Shown here piece after piece: positions 25,427 to 35,225 of a stretch of 64,000 nt of DNA. Position 1 is the first letter of the stretch. The number at the start of each line of letters is the position of its first letter. A program made the translations under genes and the position numbers. The stretch spans positions 3,737,501 through 3,801,500 of the forward strand of contig NZ_CP075175.1 of assembly GCF_021223605.1 (NCBI RefSeq), given 5' to 3'. Below the pieces are notes generated by a model. That model saw only the letters and a program-made list of their open reading frames with translations. It was not told where the DNA came from and made no database searches. Source of the stretch: Paenibacillus sp. 481. Its GTDB lineage: Bacteria; Bacillota; Bacilli; Paenibacillales; Paenibacillaceae.

Positions 25427-27490
25427 ATGACAGCAGATGCAATTCGGGGTTTTAGTCATTCGTTTGCACGTGCCCAACAGTCGATGGTAAATACTTTTGA
25501 TGAAGCACGTAAACGTGCTATGAAGGCTTGGGAGCGAGGAAGTAAAAGCGTTGAAAATACACTGGGAAAGTCGACAGCACGATTGAATCGTGTTTGGCAG
25601 AATACAACGATTCGTTTTGAAAGGCTTCGTACTATGGGGCAGGAGGTCGCCACAACAATCAGTAATGTCGCCCGCAGAGTACGTGAAGCTTTATCAAATA
25701 TGAGTAGAGATATTCGAAATAGGGCGGAGCAAATACTAGAACGAAGAAATGGAGGCGGTTCTGGTGGAGGGGCTGGCGGAAGTGGAGGCGCCGGAAACGG
25801 AGTCGTAGGTAAAATGTTGTCCGGCGTACAGGAACCTATTCAGACAGCCATCACAAGTGCGGCTCACATGGAAGATCTAAGGGCGCGCTATGTTGCCCGC
25901 TTTGGCAATAAAGAGATGGGTGAAGCGTATTTTGAACGCTTTAGGGAATCAGAGTTTCAAGCGGGCAATGATCCATCTCAAACGCTGAAATCAATCCTCT
26001 CGCTCTCGACTGTTTCAACGAGAGAAAAAGACCTCGACACAATGAACAACATGGTGCAGCGGCTAGCAACATTCTCAGGAGCTTCGCAAGACGATGTTGT
26101 CGTTAAGTTTAAAGATACGATGATGGGGAAATCGGATGAGCTGTTCAGGTCCTTTAATATGTCTTTAACTCGGGATCAGGAGAAGAATCTAGCTAAATTT
26201 GCAAAAGCAGGAGACTTTGATAGCTATCTCAAATTAATGGATGATTTAATGACGCAGGCAGGAATGGGACAGCAGGCTTACTCAACTTTGTTGGACGGTC
26301 CCGTTGAAAAATGGAAGTCACTTATTAGTGGTTTCAAAGAGATGTGGGCGCGAACTGGTCAGGCCGGAATGGAGGCGCTGCTGCCTATCATCACAACATT
26401 GACGGATGGCTTGAAGGCTGGTGATTTTGTACCGATCTTTGATGCGATTAGTATAGGCTTGGCTATCATTGGTACTGTAATTGGATATGTTGCTCAACGC
26501 TTTATTGAACTAGTTTCATTTATTTCTAGTGGGATAGGTTTCATTTTGCCGCTCATTATTGGATTAGCAACAGCGTTTCTTATTTACAACGGTGTCATCA
26601 TGCTGACTGCGATGTACATGCGTTTAATGGCTATGTGGCAGGCCATTTTGAATATGATTATGAATGCGAATCCTATTATGCTTGTTATAAGTTTATTGCT
26701 TGGGTTAGTAGCTGCACTACTCGCATTGGGTACAGTGATGCAGCCCGTCCGTGAAATGATGGCTCAAGTGTTCCGATTCATGGGAAAAGTCATTTCTTGG
26801 TTTGTAGGTGGAGCTATTGAGTACTTTGAAATTTTGGGTAATAGTTACATTTTGATGATTAACGGGATGTTAGCAGGAATCAATTTTTTAGTTAACACGA
26901 TTGCTGAGTTGCTTGGGATGGAAGGTAAATTGGAGTTAAAGTTGGATTATCTAAATTCCGATGACTTGCAGAAAAAAGTAAAGACGTCCATTGAAGGTGG
27001 ATTCGATTGGGCGGCAGATGGTGTTGAAAAGTTTGATGCAACCAAATTAAAAGATAAGTTTGGCGGTACTACAAAAGCACCCCCTACTCCGGATTTGTCC
27101 AAGTTTAACACCGGACGAAAAGGAGTAGATAAGTTAAGCCCTATGGTCATTGATAATATGCCTGACCTTACTAAATTAGATTTTGGTGGAAAGGGCGGAA
27201 ACGGTGGTATGGGAGGCATGGGTGGCCGAGGAGGAGTTGGCGGCATGGGCAATATGGGCATGCCGAATGCGCAGCCGAAAAAAGAAGTCGATATTTCCGA
27301 CGAAAAATTGGTCATGATGCGTGAATTAGCCGAAATGCAGGCGGTTTCCAATTTTGTGTCTCTGACACCTACTGTTACCGTTAGTACAGGAGATATTCAT
27401 CAAGGGGCCGACATCGATACGCTCGTGAGCCGCATTGAACAGAAGCTGGAGGAAGAATTCAAAATAGCAGCGGAAGGGGTGTATGCTTAA
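25427..27490 (+). CDS. Tail tape measure protein
   Basis: 687 residues. N-terminal 110 residues are helical and basic, followed by a Gly-rich hinge (GGGSGGGAGGSGGAGNG). A soluble helical part follows, then a block of hydrophobic segments at about 345-470 and a Gly/Met-rich stretch near 590-620. This domain plan is typical of tape measures, which set tail length and leave through the tube. It is roughly half the length of PBSX XkdO, so the tail should be short. AAGGGGGGAAG precedes the ATG at 25427; the longer frame from 25367 is not supported. Base composition is AT-richer than the repeats before it. Confidence 0.85.
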   Translation: MTADAIRGFSHSFARAQQSMVNTFDEARKRAMKAWERGSKSVENTLGKSTARLNRVWQNTTIRFERLRTMGQEVATTISNVARRVREALSNMSRDIRNRAEQILERRNGGGSGGGAGGSGGAGNGVVGKMLSGVQEPIQTAITSAAHMEDLRARYVARFGNKEMGEAYFERFRESEFQAGNDPSQTLKSILSLSTVSTREKDLDTMNNMVQRLATFSGASQDDVVVKFKDTMMGKSDELFRSFNMSLTRDQEKNLAKFAKAGDFDSYLKLMDDLMTQAGMGQQAYSTLLDGPVEKWKSLISGFKEMWARTGQAGMEALLPIITTLTDGLKAGDFVPIFDAISIGLAIIGTVIGYVAQRFIELVSFISSGIGFILPLIIGLATAFLIYNGVIMLTAMYMRLMAMWQAILNMIMNANPIMLVISLLLGLVAALLALGTVMQPVREMMAQVFRFMGKVISWFVGGAIEYFEILGNSYILMINGMLAGINFLVNTIAELLGMEGKLELKLDYLNSDDLQKKVKTSIEGGFDWAADGVEKFDATKLKDKFGGTTKAPPTPDLSKFNTGRKGVDKLSPMVIDNMPDLTKLDFGGKGGNGGMGGMGGRGGVGGMGNMGMPNAQPKKEVDISDEKLVMMRELAEMQAVSNFVSLTPTVTVSTGDIHQGADIDTLVSRIEQKLEEEFKIAAEGVYA

Positions 27491-28200
27491 TGAGTAAGCG
27501 CCCCGCATCGAGCTATTACCGGATGTACTTGAGCATTAACAATCTGGAACAGTTAATGGAGTTGCCTGTCAATCCAGAATCGATAGAGATTGGTGAGTCT
27601 GGAAACGCGGCTTCCCATGAGATTGTGGGACTAGGTGAAGTTGTGACGCTTCATCAACCTAAGCTTTCTAGCTTCAGTTTCAGCAGTTTTTTTCCGGCGC
27701 AGCAGTACTCGTTTGTTCATTCCTATCAACTCCATCCACCCATTTATTATATTAATCTGTTAAAAAAATGGATGGCTCGCAAGTTACCCATACGTTTTAT
27801 TATTACGAGTCCCACTTATACGTTGAACAAAGCCGTTTATATCGAGGAGTTCACTTGGCGTGATGTAGCAGGAACAAATGGAGACCTCGAATTCGATATT
27901 TCGCTCAAAGAGTATCGATTTTTTCAGGCCGAGAAAGTAGAAGTTGTGGCAAGTAAAGGGAAGCCAGACAAGCTAGGAAAGCCTTCTAATAAGAAAAATG
28001 TGAAAAAGACACCTAAAAAGCGTCCCGACTTGCGTAAGCGTCCAGCGACTTATAAGTTGCAAAAAGGCGATAATTTGTGGGTTGTGTCTCGTAAATTTTA
28101 CGGTAGTGATAAAAAGGCGAGGGAGATTCAGCGCCATAACAAAATTCGTAATGATGAGCTGGGCAGGCTACAAATCGGACGTGAAATTCGACTGCCATAG
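27490..28200 (+). CDS. xkdP: LysM-containing baseplate/tail protein (XkdP-like)
   Basis: 236 residues. The first 150 form the XkdP/gp53-like baseplate domain. A Lys-rich linker follows, then a C-terminal LysM motif (about 185-236: YKLQKGDNLWVVSRKFYG ... IGREIRLP), which binds peptidoglycan. It links the tube end to the cell wall during injection. ATG overlaps the tape measure stop (TAATG). Confidence 0.88.
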   Translation: MSKRPASSYYRMYLSINNLEQLMELPVNPESIEIGESGNAASHEIVGLGEVVTLHQPKLSSFSFSSFFPAQQYSFVHSYQLHPPIYYINLLKKWMARKLPIRFIITSPTYTLNKAVYIEEFTWRDVAGTNGDLEFDISLKEYRFFQAEKVEVVASKGKPDKLGKPSNKKNVKKTPKKRPDLRKRPATYKLQKGDNLWVVSRKFYGSDKKAREIQRHNKIRNDELGRLQIGREIRLP

Positions 28201-28215
28201 AAAGGAGGGAGCCGT

Positions 28216-29184
28216 ATGCTGAGTGTGTTGATAGATAATCGGAACGGTACAATGTGGGATATTTCGGAGCTGGTCACCGATATGTCTTGGTCAACGTCGC
28301 GCATCACGAAGCCCTCAACTTTTGAATTAACGTATGTGAAAGGCGCACTTTTTCAATCCTCCGATTTTCAAGTTAACAATGGTGATGTAATTAAGGTGCA
28401 ATGGCAGGGCATGAACGTATTTTACGGATACGTCTTTTCCATCGATACGGGGACGGGCAATGATGTGAAGCTGACCGCTTATGATCAACTGCGCTATTTG
28501 CAGGCCAACGATACGTATGTGTTTAAAAATACGAATGCGACAGCTGTAATCAAACGTATTGCATCTGATTTCAGCTTGCGTGTAGGCACTTTGGTGGAGA
28601 CGAAACATAATATTCCGTCACTCATTCAGGATGATAAGAAGCTGCTTGACATCGTGTGCCGTGTCCTTGATTTAACCCTAATTGGTACTAAAGAAATGTA
28701 TGTTCTCTATGATGATTTTGGTAGTCTTAGCTTGAAAAAAGTGAGTGATTGGCGCAGTGATCGCATTGTCGGGCGCGGCAGTCAAATGACGGGCCTCTCG
28801 TATACGCGAACGATAGACGATGAAACGTATAACCGTGTCAAGCTTATCCGTGACAATGAGGAGACGGGCAAGCGTGAGGTGTATATTATGCAGGACAGCG
28901 CTAATATTGCCAAATGGGGCCGACTTCAATTGTATAAAAAGCTGGATGAACAGCTGAACAAAGCGCAAATTGAGGAACAGCTTAAAACGCTTATGAAGCT
29001 GCACAATCGTGAAAAGCGAACGTTAAAAATAGATGCATTAGGTGACGTGCGTATTCGAGCAGGCATGCTTATACCGATATATGCGCCAGAGCAGGACGTA
29101 AAGCAATATATGCTCGTCGATGAATGCTCCCATAGCTGGAGTGGCAGCGAGCATACGATGTCATTAACGCTGAAGGTGATATAA
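28216..29184 (+). CDS. xkdQ: Baseplate hub protein (XkdQ/YqbQ-like)
   Basis: 322 residues, the size and layout of the XkdQ family, related to phage T4 gp27/late control D hub proteins. Features: LSVLIDNRNGTMWDISELV at the N-terminus and the central VKLTAYDQLRYLQANDTYVF. It should form the ring at the tube tip. AAAGGAGGGAG precedes the ATG. Confidence 0.85.
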   Translation: MLSVLIDNRNGTMWDISELVTDMSWSTSRITKPSTFELTYVKGALFQSSDFQVNNGDVIKVQWQGMNVFYGYVFSIDTGTGNDVKLTAYDQLRYLQANDTYVFKNTNATAVIKRIASDFSLRVGTLVETKHNIPSLIQDDKKLLDIVCRVLDLTLIGTKEMYVLYDDFGSLSLKKVSDWRSDRIVGRGSQMTGLSYTRTIDDETYNRVKLIRDNEETGKREVYIMQDSANIAKWGRLQLYKKLDEQLNKAQIEEQLKTLMKLHNREKRTLKIDALGDVRIRAGMLIPIYAPEQDVKQYMLVDECSHSWSGSEHTMSLTLKVI

Positions 29185-29484
29185 ATGGGAATGCTGAACA
29201 TTATTAAAAAAGCAGGCGTAGGCGCGGTTGCGGCGTCTAATCCAGTTGCTTTGCTGTATGGAGAGGTTGTGCAGACAAGCCCGCTGACGGTGCTGGTGGA
29301 GCAGCGTTTATCGCTGCCGGCTGAGGTACTTGTGCTGACCGAGCAGCTTACAGAGCGTAAGGTGAGGATCGGTACGGAGGAAGTTGTCGTGCGGCAAGGG
29401 CTGTACGCTGGGGATCGAGTATTGCTGGCACGGATGCAAGGCGGTCAGTCGTATGTGCTACTGGATCGGGTGGTGAGTGCATGA
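29185..29484 (+). CDS. DUF2577 tail protein (XkdR-like)
   Basis: 99 residues, starting directly after the hub gene stop. Small beta-barrel OB-like protein of the DUF2577 family found in PBSX-like baseplate modules. Features: VALLYGEVVQTSPLTVLVEQRLSLP and YAGDRVLLARMQGGQSYVLLDRV. Probably part of the central spike/hub. Its stop overlaps the next start by 4 nt. Confidence 0.85.
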   Translation: MGMLNIIKKAGVGAVAASNPVALLYGEVVQTSPLTVLVEQRLSLPAEVLVLTEQLTERKVRIGTEEVVVRQGLYAGDRVLLARMQGGQSYVLLDRVVSA

Positions 29485-29918
29485 TTCCTAAGGGAGCCAT
29501 ACTGGAACCACAGCAAGGATTTGGTGAGCTGGAACAGGATTTACTGTTCGATGCCGAAGTGTTGCCCAGCCGAACGTATGGCTTAGACATCGCTGCTGGC
29601 CGCATCACCAGGATGACTGATGGTCTGGAAGCGGTGAAGCAGGCGATTTACAAGCAGTTGCAAACCGAACGGTTTGCCTATTTGATTTACAGTTCGGATT
29701 ATGGCTCGGAGTTACAGTCCCGAATCGGCTACGGTCTGGACGTGGTGCAGGCTGAATTGCAACGGACGATTTCGGAGGCCCTCCTAGCTGATGATCGCGT
29801 AACGGATGTAGGTGAATTTGAGTTCGAGCAACAAGCAGACTGCCTGCTAGTACAATTTGTAGTCGATACGATTTTTGGTAAGCTGCAAATGGAAAGAGGG
29901 GTGAACATCGATGGATAA
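29481..29918 (+). CDS. DUF2634 baseplate protein (XkdS-like, gp25/gpW-type)
   Basis: 145 residues. Contains DGLEAVKQAIYKQLQTERF and YGSELQSRIGYG, the conserved core of DUF2634, a lysozyme-like gp25 relative that starts sheath polymerisation at the baseplate. It overlaps both neighbours by 4-8 nt, so it is tightly coupled in the operon. Confidence 0.87.
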   Translation: MIPKGAILEPQQGFGELEQDLLFDAEVLPSRTYGLDIAAGRITRMTDGLEAVKQAIYKQLQTERFAYLIYSSDYGSELQSRIGYGLDVVQAELQRTISEALLADDRVTDVGEFEFEQQADCLLVQFVVDTIFGKLQMERGVNIDG

Positions 29919-31044
29919 TGTAAGGGTTGCAATGGATAGTGAATTGGCTTCGCTGGATAGTGATACGTATACGCCATCCTTTGAGGAAATTTTGAATCGC
30001 ATGCTAACGCGTGTGCCTGACGACGTGGATAAGCGCGAGGGAAGCATCATTTATGATGCGCTTGCACCTGTGGCGGCGGAGTTGGCACAGTGGTATTTGG
30101 ATTGGAGCGTAGCCGTGCAGTTGTCTTATGCAGATACGGCCACAGGGGAGTATTTGGAACGACGAACGGCTGAGTTTGGTGTGCGACGGCTAGCAGCTAC
30201 GGCAGCTAAGCGAAGAGGAATGTTTATGAATACGAGCGGCTTGCCTGTCGATGTACCGATAGGGAGCCGTTTTTCTATAGGTGGTTTGACATTTGGCGTG
30301 ACGGAGAGGCTGTCGCTCGGGGAGTTTGTCTTAATGAGTGAGACGGTAGGTACACAGGGCAATCAAGCGTTTGGCGTGATGACACCGATCGATTATGTGG
30401 ACGGGCTAGCGCGTGCAGAGCTTGGCAAGGTGCTCGTACCTGGTGAGGATGCAGAGGCTGACGAGGAACTGCGGGCGCGCTACTTGTCTGTGATGAGTGA
30501 GCAACCGTTTGGTGGCAATGTGGCTGATTATAAGACGAAGCTGAATGCCATACCGGGGGTAGGAGGTGTGAAGGTGTACCCAGCTTGGAATGGCGGAGGC
30601 ACCGTAAAATGTACACTGATTTCATCTACCCATGATGTGCCTTCACCAGAGTTTGTTGCATCTGTGCAGACGGAGACCGATCCGTTAACCGCGTCGGGAA
30701 AGGGAATTGGATTTGCGCCAATCGGCCATCGGGTAACGGTGGCGGCTGTACAGCCTACGACGGCATCGGTCGAAATGAGGCTTGTATTGGAGAAGGGGAT
30801 TACGCTTGGACAAGTGCAAGCTGATGTCGAAAAGGTGCTGCGCGAATACGTGTACAGCTTGCGCACGACGTGGAAAGATGCGGACAAGCTGACCGTCCGC
30901 GTAAGTCAATTGGAAGCACGTGCGTTGACGGTGCGCGGTGTCACGGATGTGAGCGGCACGAAGCTGAACGGTGTCGCTGGTAATTTAGAGCTGGGTAGCG
31001 AGCACATTCCGCTGCTTGGGGAGGTGAAGCTGCATGCCACGTAA
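29911..31044 (+). CDS. xkdT: Baseplate J/gp47 wedge protein (XkdT-like)
   Basis: 377 residues. The N-terminal FEEILNRMLTRVPDDVDKREGSIIYDAL pattern and the central PGEDAEADEELRARYLSVMSEQPFGGNVADY are characteristic of baseplate J proteins. Together with the next gene it forms the wedge that holds the fibres. It overlaps the preceding gene by 8 nt and the following one by 11 nt. Confidence 0.92.
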   Translation: MDNVRVAMDSELASLDSDTYTPSFEEILNRMLTRVPDDVDKREGSIIYDALAPVAAELAQWYLDWSVAVQLSYADTATGEYLERRTAEFGVRRLAATAAKRRGMFMNTSGLPVDVPIGSRFSIGGLTFGVTERLSLGEFVLMSETVGTQGNQAFGVMTPIDYVDGLARAELGKVLVPGEDAEADEELRARYLSVMSEQPFGGNVADYKTKLNAIPGVGGVKVYPAWNGGGTVKCTLISSTHDVPSPEFVASVQTETDPLTASGKGIGFAPIGHRVTVAAVQPTTASVEMRLVLEKGITLGQVQADVEKVLREYVYSLRTTWKDADKLTVRVSQLEARALTVRGVTDVSGTKLNGVAGNLELGSEHIPLLGEVKLHAT

Positions 31045-31621
31045 CCATGTGTCGTATTTGCCGCCCTATTATGAAGCGGTGCGTGAATTTCAGGCATTGG
31101 GCATTACGGTGGATGCCGAGTCGCAGCGGTTAGGCGTGGCGTTGGAGCAATGGCTGGCTGACCAGTTTGTCTTGACTGCAAGTGAGTATGCGGTTAAGCG
31201 GCGTGAGCAGCAGCTTGGTATTCAAGCTGACCCTGCTGTGGAGATGCTCGATTTTCGCAAAAAGCGGGTGATGAACCGTTATGCGACTAAGCCCCCATTT
31301 ACGGCGAGGTACTTGCAGCAGCGGCTCGACTTTTTGCTGGGAGCGGGCCGCGCACGTGTCGAGGTGGATGGCGACCGCTTCTTATTGAAAGTGATCGCCA
31401 AAATTGGTGACGCGGCTATTTTTAAAGAGGTAGAGCATACGGTACGCGGAATTAAGCCTGCCAACTTGGTTTACAATCAGGCAACGTCGTTAGCTGACCG
31501 TATCGTTGTGCAGGAGCGAATCACGCGTACGCCGCTCACCCGCATGACGCTGCTGTCCACCACTTGGAAGCTCGGCAGCACGCCATTTGCTAAACGCAAC
31601 CAGGAGGTGGTCGTCCTATGA
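31034..31621 (+). CDS. YmfQ/XkdU-family baseplate protein
   Basis: 195 residues, belonging to the YmfQ family (DUF2313, gpI/gp48-like) that follows baseplate J in PBSX-type modules. Features: SYLPPYYEAVREFQAL at the N-terminus and PPFTARYLQQRLDFLLG in the middle. It connects the wedge to fibres. The stop overlaps the next gene start by 4 nt. Confidence 0.85.
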   Translation: MPRNHVSYLPPYYEAVREFQALGITVDAESQRLGVALEQWLADQFVLTASEYAVKRREQQLGIQADPAVEMLDFRKKRVMNRYATKPPFTARYLQQRLDFLLGAGRARVEVDGDRFLLKVIAKIGDAAIFKEVEHTVRGIKPANLVYNQATSLADRIVVQERITRTPLTRMTLLSTTWKLGSTPFAKRNQEVVVL

Positions 31622-31902
31622 TTACGGCTTCGGTTATGCATGAGCTGTCAGCGCATATCCATGGCAAGATTGCTAAGGTCGTGCTGAACGGCAAATTCGA
31701 AATCACTCAGTTTCGCGTCAAACAGGTGACTAACGCCCTCGTGGAATTGGAATATTTAATTCCCGCGAACGCGGTGGACAGCGTCACCCTAATCGAGCTA
31801 CGCGACGCGCAAAATGGCGTGATTAGCACGAACCATGTATTCGTGCCGGTTCCATCTGACACGCTTATTACGCAGCAAATTTCAGTGAAAGAGGTGGGCT
31901 GA
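31618..31902 (+). CDS. Small conserved tail protein, 94 residues
   Basis: Overlaps YmfQ by 4 nt and ends 1 nt before the fibre gene. Beta-rich sequence with SAHIHGKIAKVVLNGKFEITQF. In this position Bacillales PBSX-like elements often have a protein of similar size, sometimes labelled a ketopantoate enzyme, which is not supported here. Probably a fibre connector; function unknown. Confidence 0.7.
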   Translation: MITASVMHELSAHIHGKIAKVVLNGKFEITQFRVKQVTNALVELEYLIPANAVDSVTLIELRDAQNGVISTNHVFVPVPSDTLITQQISVKEVG

Positions 31903-31903
31903 T

Positions 31904-34438
31904 TTGGCTTATCAGGGCAAAACTGATTGGAAGTTTGAAGATACGGTTACGGAGAAGGATTTGAACCGCATCGAGCAAGGCATTGGTGCCGCGCATCATG
32001 CGATGGATGTTGCTGCACATAAGCCGCTTACGCTTCAGCCGGGCGTGCAAATCGTGGATGCGCCGCAGGATGGGTTGTTTAGGCTGGGTGAAATTAAGGG
32101 GCGTACGCTGATTAATCTATTAGGGTCTAATGCGAATCAAGCGGATACATGGAATACACCTAGAGCCATATGCTCTTTGAAAGAGGGGCTTATTCAGGTT
32201 GCACCGAACAAAGTGGATTATGATGTGTTTGCTGAAAATTCAACAATTATAAAAGCAAAACATGGTGAACGATACTTGTTAGTTGCAAATGTACGTAGCG
32301 AAAACTTTAAATTGTACCTGAGGGCAATAAACTTTGATAAGGACGGTAATTCTACCGCTGAGAAAATAGGAACACCAGTTTTTTCAAAAGCACTCAAACC
32401 GACATTTTTAACTTTTGAAACAGCTCCAAATACGGAGGCAATAGCGGTTCGCATTCAAATTTTGAACATACAAGACCAAGGAACAGGTATACCGTCTACT
32501 GCTACCATTAATTTCAAAGATTATCGTGTTTTTAAGATCAGCGAAGCTGAGCATAACGTTATCAAGACGATGACACCGGAACAAGTCGCTGAACGATACC
32601 CATACGTGGATAGTCTGACGAATGTCGTTAATCCGTATGCGATTGTGACGGGCGCGAATCTCTTGCCACCATTTTACGAATGGGAATTTTCTGAACCAGC
32701 ATTAAATAACTCACGCATAATCGAACCCTACCATCTTAATCTCAATCCGAAGACGCAGAATGAATATTCCCGAGTAAAGGTTAATGTCTTACCTAATACA
32801 AATTATACTTTTAGTGCTGAACATAATGGTATGCTTGCCGTTGATGATGGAGTTAAAACACTGATTGTTGGTTATACGTCATCCAAAACAGTAACGTTTA
32901 ATACAGGAAAATACCATAATGTTTTTCTTTATGTATCCAACGGAACAGGCGGAATGAATACCTGTTCGTTTAAAAATCCAATGCTTCACATTGGAGATGT
33001 CTCTAAATCATTTCAACCTCAACAACGTAGCATGTGGGCATCAGAAAGTGAGCTTGCTGCGAATCCGATAGATGGAAGCGAAGCGGATGTTTTATTTGTT
33101 GGTGGCGACGGATTAACATATATGGTGGAAAAGTGGAGGAAACGAACTTTAGAGGCAGCCGAGTGGCTTTTTGTCGGAAGTAAAACGGGGTATAAGTCAG
33201 TTGGTGTAAGTGGCTATGCCCCTGATGCCACAGTGTCTGGTTACGAAGAAAGTGTGGTTGCGACAAAGTATAATGGCCATTTACTTTTTCGAGGCACAGT
33301 TATTGATTTAGACGCTAGAGCAGATGTAGCTTACATTCATAGCGGAGGATTACGTATATCGGTCGCTAATGCAGACAGCGGTTGGGGAGATGCCTACACG
33401 CCGTCACCTGATGAAATCAAAGCGTATTTTATGGGGTGGACGATGTATAACGGTGAGGCTGGTTCAGGCCCCGACGTTCCCACAGCCAATAACTTTTACA
33501 ACGGAACTGGATCGAAGTGGTGGGTCCGTCGAGTAGATGGGGTTTCACGTGACTGGCGGGACGCCACGTCAATCACGCCTACAGCGCTAGCGACTAACTG
33601 GAGCCCGTACCATCTCCAATATCTCAAATCCAAGCCAACCGTCGAACCTGTAAAGAATTATGAAACGGGTGCGACCTTGACACAAGGGGCAAACGTGGTT
33701 GAAGTCGGAAGTGGCATTGTGTTACGTGAGAAAGCTAATCCGGAATACTATACAACGGATAGAAATTGGTACATTAACAACTTCTTTGTTGGTGGAAAAA
33801 CAAGGTTTAGGGCTTTAGAGATATTGAGCGTTTATAAATCGTATTTGAAAGACGTTAAATGGATTCTGGGAGATAAAAACGGAAGCATTTGGGGCGCACA
33901 GGCAGTTATCATAAACGCAAACTTCGACCCTACCGCAGACTATCATGTAACATACACGATCCTAGAGCCAACGCTCTCGGCCCCGATCTTCGGTAGTGTT
34001 GCGGAGAACCTACGCGGTACAGTGACAGATGTCGTGCAGAAAATAGGTGACATGGAACGACGGTTAGGTGTGACTGAGACGCAGAAGGTGGAGAAGGGTC
34101 TGCCGGAGTGGATTAGCGCTACTCCAGTGAACGGATGGGTTCCGTACAACCTCGCGCACTATCGTACATCATCGTACTATAAGGATTCGATGGGCACGGT
34201 TAGGTTGTCGGGAATGCTGTCGAGCGGCTCGATGGTTGCAGGGGTGGGGCTGTTTACTTTACCTGTCGGGTATCGTCCGAAATACCATCACATATTTAAC
34301 GTGGCTTGCTCGGACGGGGGCGCAACGATTGTATCCGCTGCATTGTCGGTGGCGTCGGATGGAGTCGTTTCTTTGACTCGAGTACCCGTAAATGGGTTCT
34401 TATCGCTGGCAGGCGTTGACTTCCGCGCCGAACAATAA
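31904..34438 (+). CDS. Tail fibre / receptor-binding protein
   Basis: 844 residues. The first 50 (WKFEDTVTEKDLNRIEQGIG) form the baseplate-attachment motif of Bacillales fibres. The long middle is beta-rich. The last 95 residues (GTVRLSGMLSSGS ... FTLPVGYRP) are the common tip/knob motif of such fibres. TTG start with AAAGAGGTGGGC upstream. The middle, about 32,100-33,960, is clearly AT-richer than the ends, so it has probably been exchanged by recombination, which would change target specificity. It should decide which cells are attacked. Confidence 0.83.
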   Translation: MAYQGKTDWKFEDTVTEKDLNRIEQGIGAAHHAMDVAAHKPLTLQPGVQIVDAPQDGLFRLGEIKGRTLINLLGSNANQADTWNTPRAICSLKEGLIQVAPNKVDYDVFAENSTIIKAKHGERYLLVANVRSENFKLYLRAINFDKDGNSTAEKIGTPVFSKALKPTFLTFETAPNTEAIAVRIQILNIQDQGTGIPSTATINFKDYRVFKISEAEHNVIKTMTPEQVAERYPYVDSLTNVVNPYAIVTGANLLPPFYEWEFSEPALNNSRIIEPYHLNLNPKTQNEYSRVKVNVLPNTNYTFSAEHNGMLAVDDGVKTLIVGYTSSKTVTFNTGKYHNVFLYVSNGTGGMNTCSFKNPMLHIGDVSKSFQPQQRSMWASESELAANPIDGSEADVLFVGGDGLTYMVEKWRKRTLEAAEWLFVGSKTGYKSVGVSGYAPDATVSGYEESVVATKYNGHLLFRGTVIDLDARADVAYIHSGGLRISVANADSGWGDAYTPSPDEIKAYFMGWTMYNGEAGSGPDVPTANNFYNGTGSKWWVRRVDGVSRDWRDATSITPTALATNWSPYHLQYLKSKPTVEPVKNYETGATLTQGANVVEVGSGIVLREKANPEYYTTDRNWYINNFFVGGKTRFRALEILSVYKSYLKDVKWILGDKNGSIWGAQAVIINANFDPTADYHVTYTILEPTLSAPIFGSVAENLRGTVTDVVQKIGDMERRLGVTETQKVEKGLPEWISATPVNGWVPYNLAHYRTSSYYKDSMGTVRLSGMLSSGSMVAGVGLFTLPVGYRPKYHHIFNVACSDGGATIVSAALSVASDGVVSLTRVPVNGFLSLAGVDFRAEQ

Positions 34439-34454
34439 TGAAGGAGGACATGCA

Positions 34455-35066
34455 ATGAAAGAAGCAATCCTTACAGATCTCAACGGTAAATACATCGAAC
34501 CGACGCTCGTTGCGGACTCCGTGACGGGCGTTTTTCCTATCCGCCAAGCGGTGCAGCATGCGGCGAAGAGCGTAGCTGCTACACAAGATCAAGGTGTAGC
34601 AGCAGGTGCAGCAGCCGTGCCTACGGAAGCTGCCGTAGGGGAAACACTTGCCGGACAACTGTCTGAGGCTATTTTAGCTGGACAGCAGCCAGAGGGGCCG
34701 AGCAGAACAGCACCCCAAGCCGGGTCAGTGGCCCAAGCAGTGGCCCAAACGGGAGCTGTAGCCCCTCCAGCGCCTGCGCAAGAGATTATCGGCTATATCG
34801 TCGCCGTAACTGTTCCAGAGGGGCTATACCAGCCACGCTGGGATTTCAAATCCGAAGCGTGGACAGAAGGGCTCTCGCAAGCTGAAATCGACAAGCTTAG
34901 AGAACCACAGCCTAAGCAGCCATCGCAGGTGGAGTTGCTGGAGCAGGCGCTCAAGGACGTGAAGCAGCAAGCCGCCCAACAGCAGTCCGTACTGGACTCC
35001 GTAGGCAAAGAGCTGGCGCAAGCGAAGCTGGAACTGATTACGATGAAGGGAGGGAAATCGGCGTGA
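34455..35066 (+). CDS. Fibre-associated protein with Ala/Gln linker and coiled coil
   Basis: 203 residues. It has an N-terminal 40-residue segment, a long low-complexity Ala/Gln/Val/Gly linker (about 45-115), a short motif resembling fibre-assembly proteins (PEGLYQPRWDFKSEAWTEG) and a C-terminal coiled coil. AAGGAGG precedes the ATG at 34455. Its position after the fibre suggests a fibre chaperone or collar (XkdW-like place). No firm family. Confidence 0.6.
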   Translation: MKEAILTDLNGKYIEPTLVADSVTGVFPIRQAVQHAAKSVAATQDQGVAAGAAAVPTEAAVGETLAGQLSEAILAGQQPEGPSRTAPQAGSVAQAVAQTGAVAPPAPAQEIIGYIVAVTVPEGLYQPRWDFKSEAWTEGLSQAEIDKLREPQPKQPSQVELLEQALKDVKQQAAQQQSVLDSVGKELAQAKLELITMKGGKSA

Positions 35067-35200
35067 GTTTTTGGAAATTGGCTTTTGAGCAGAAGTGGAT
35101 TGATGTCAGCCAGTTGCGTAAGGTCGTCAAGACGGACGCGAATTTGTTCGGGGAAATTACGCCGCAGCAGTTCGCGGACATTACCGGACAAGCTTTTTAA
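35063..35200 (+). CDS. xkdX: XkdX-family small protein, 45 residues
   Basis: GTG start overlapping the preceding stop (GTGA), preceded by AGGGAGGG. It begins MSFWKLAFEQKWIDVSQLRK and ends in a FADITGQAF tail, the usual form of the XkdX family at the end of PBSX tail operons. Role unknown. Confidence 0.8.
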   Translation: MSFWKLAFEQKWIDVSQLRKVVKTDANLFGEITPQQFADITGQAF

Positions 35201-35225
35201 CCGTTAAGCGGAGAATAAGAACAAT

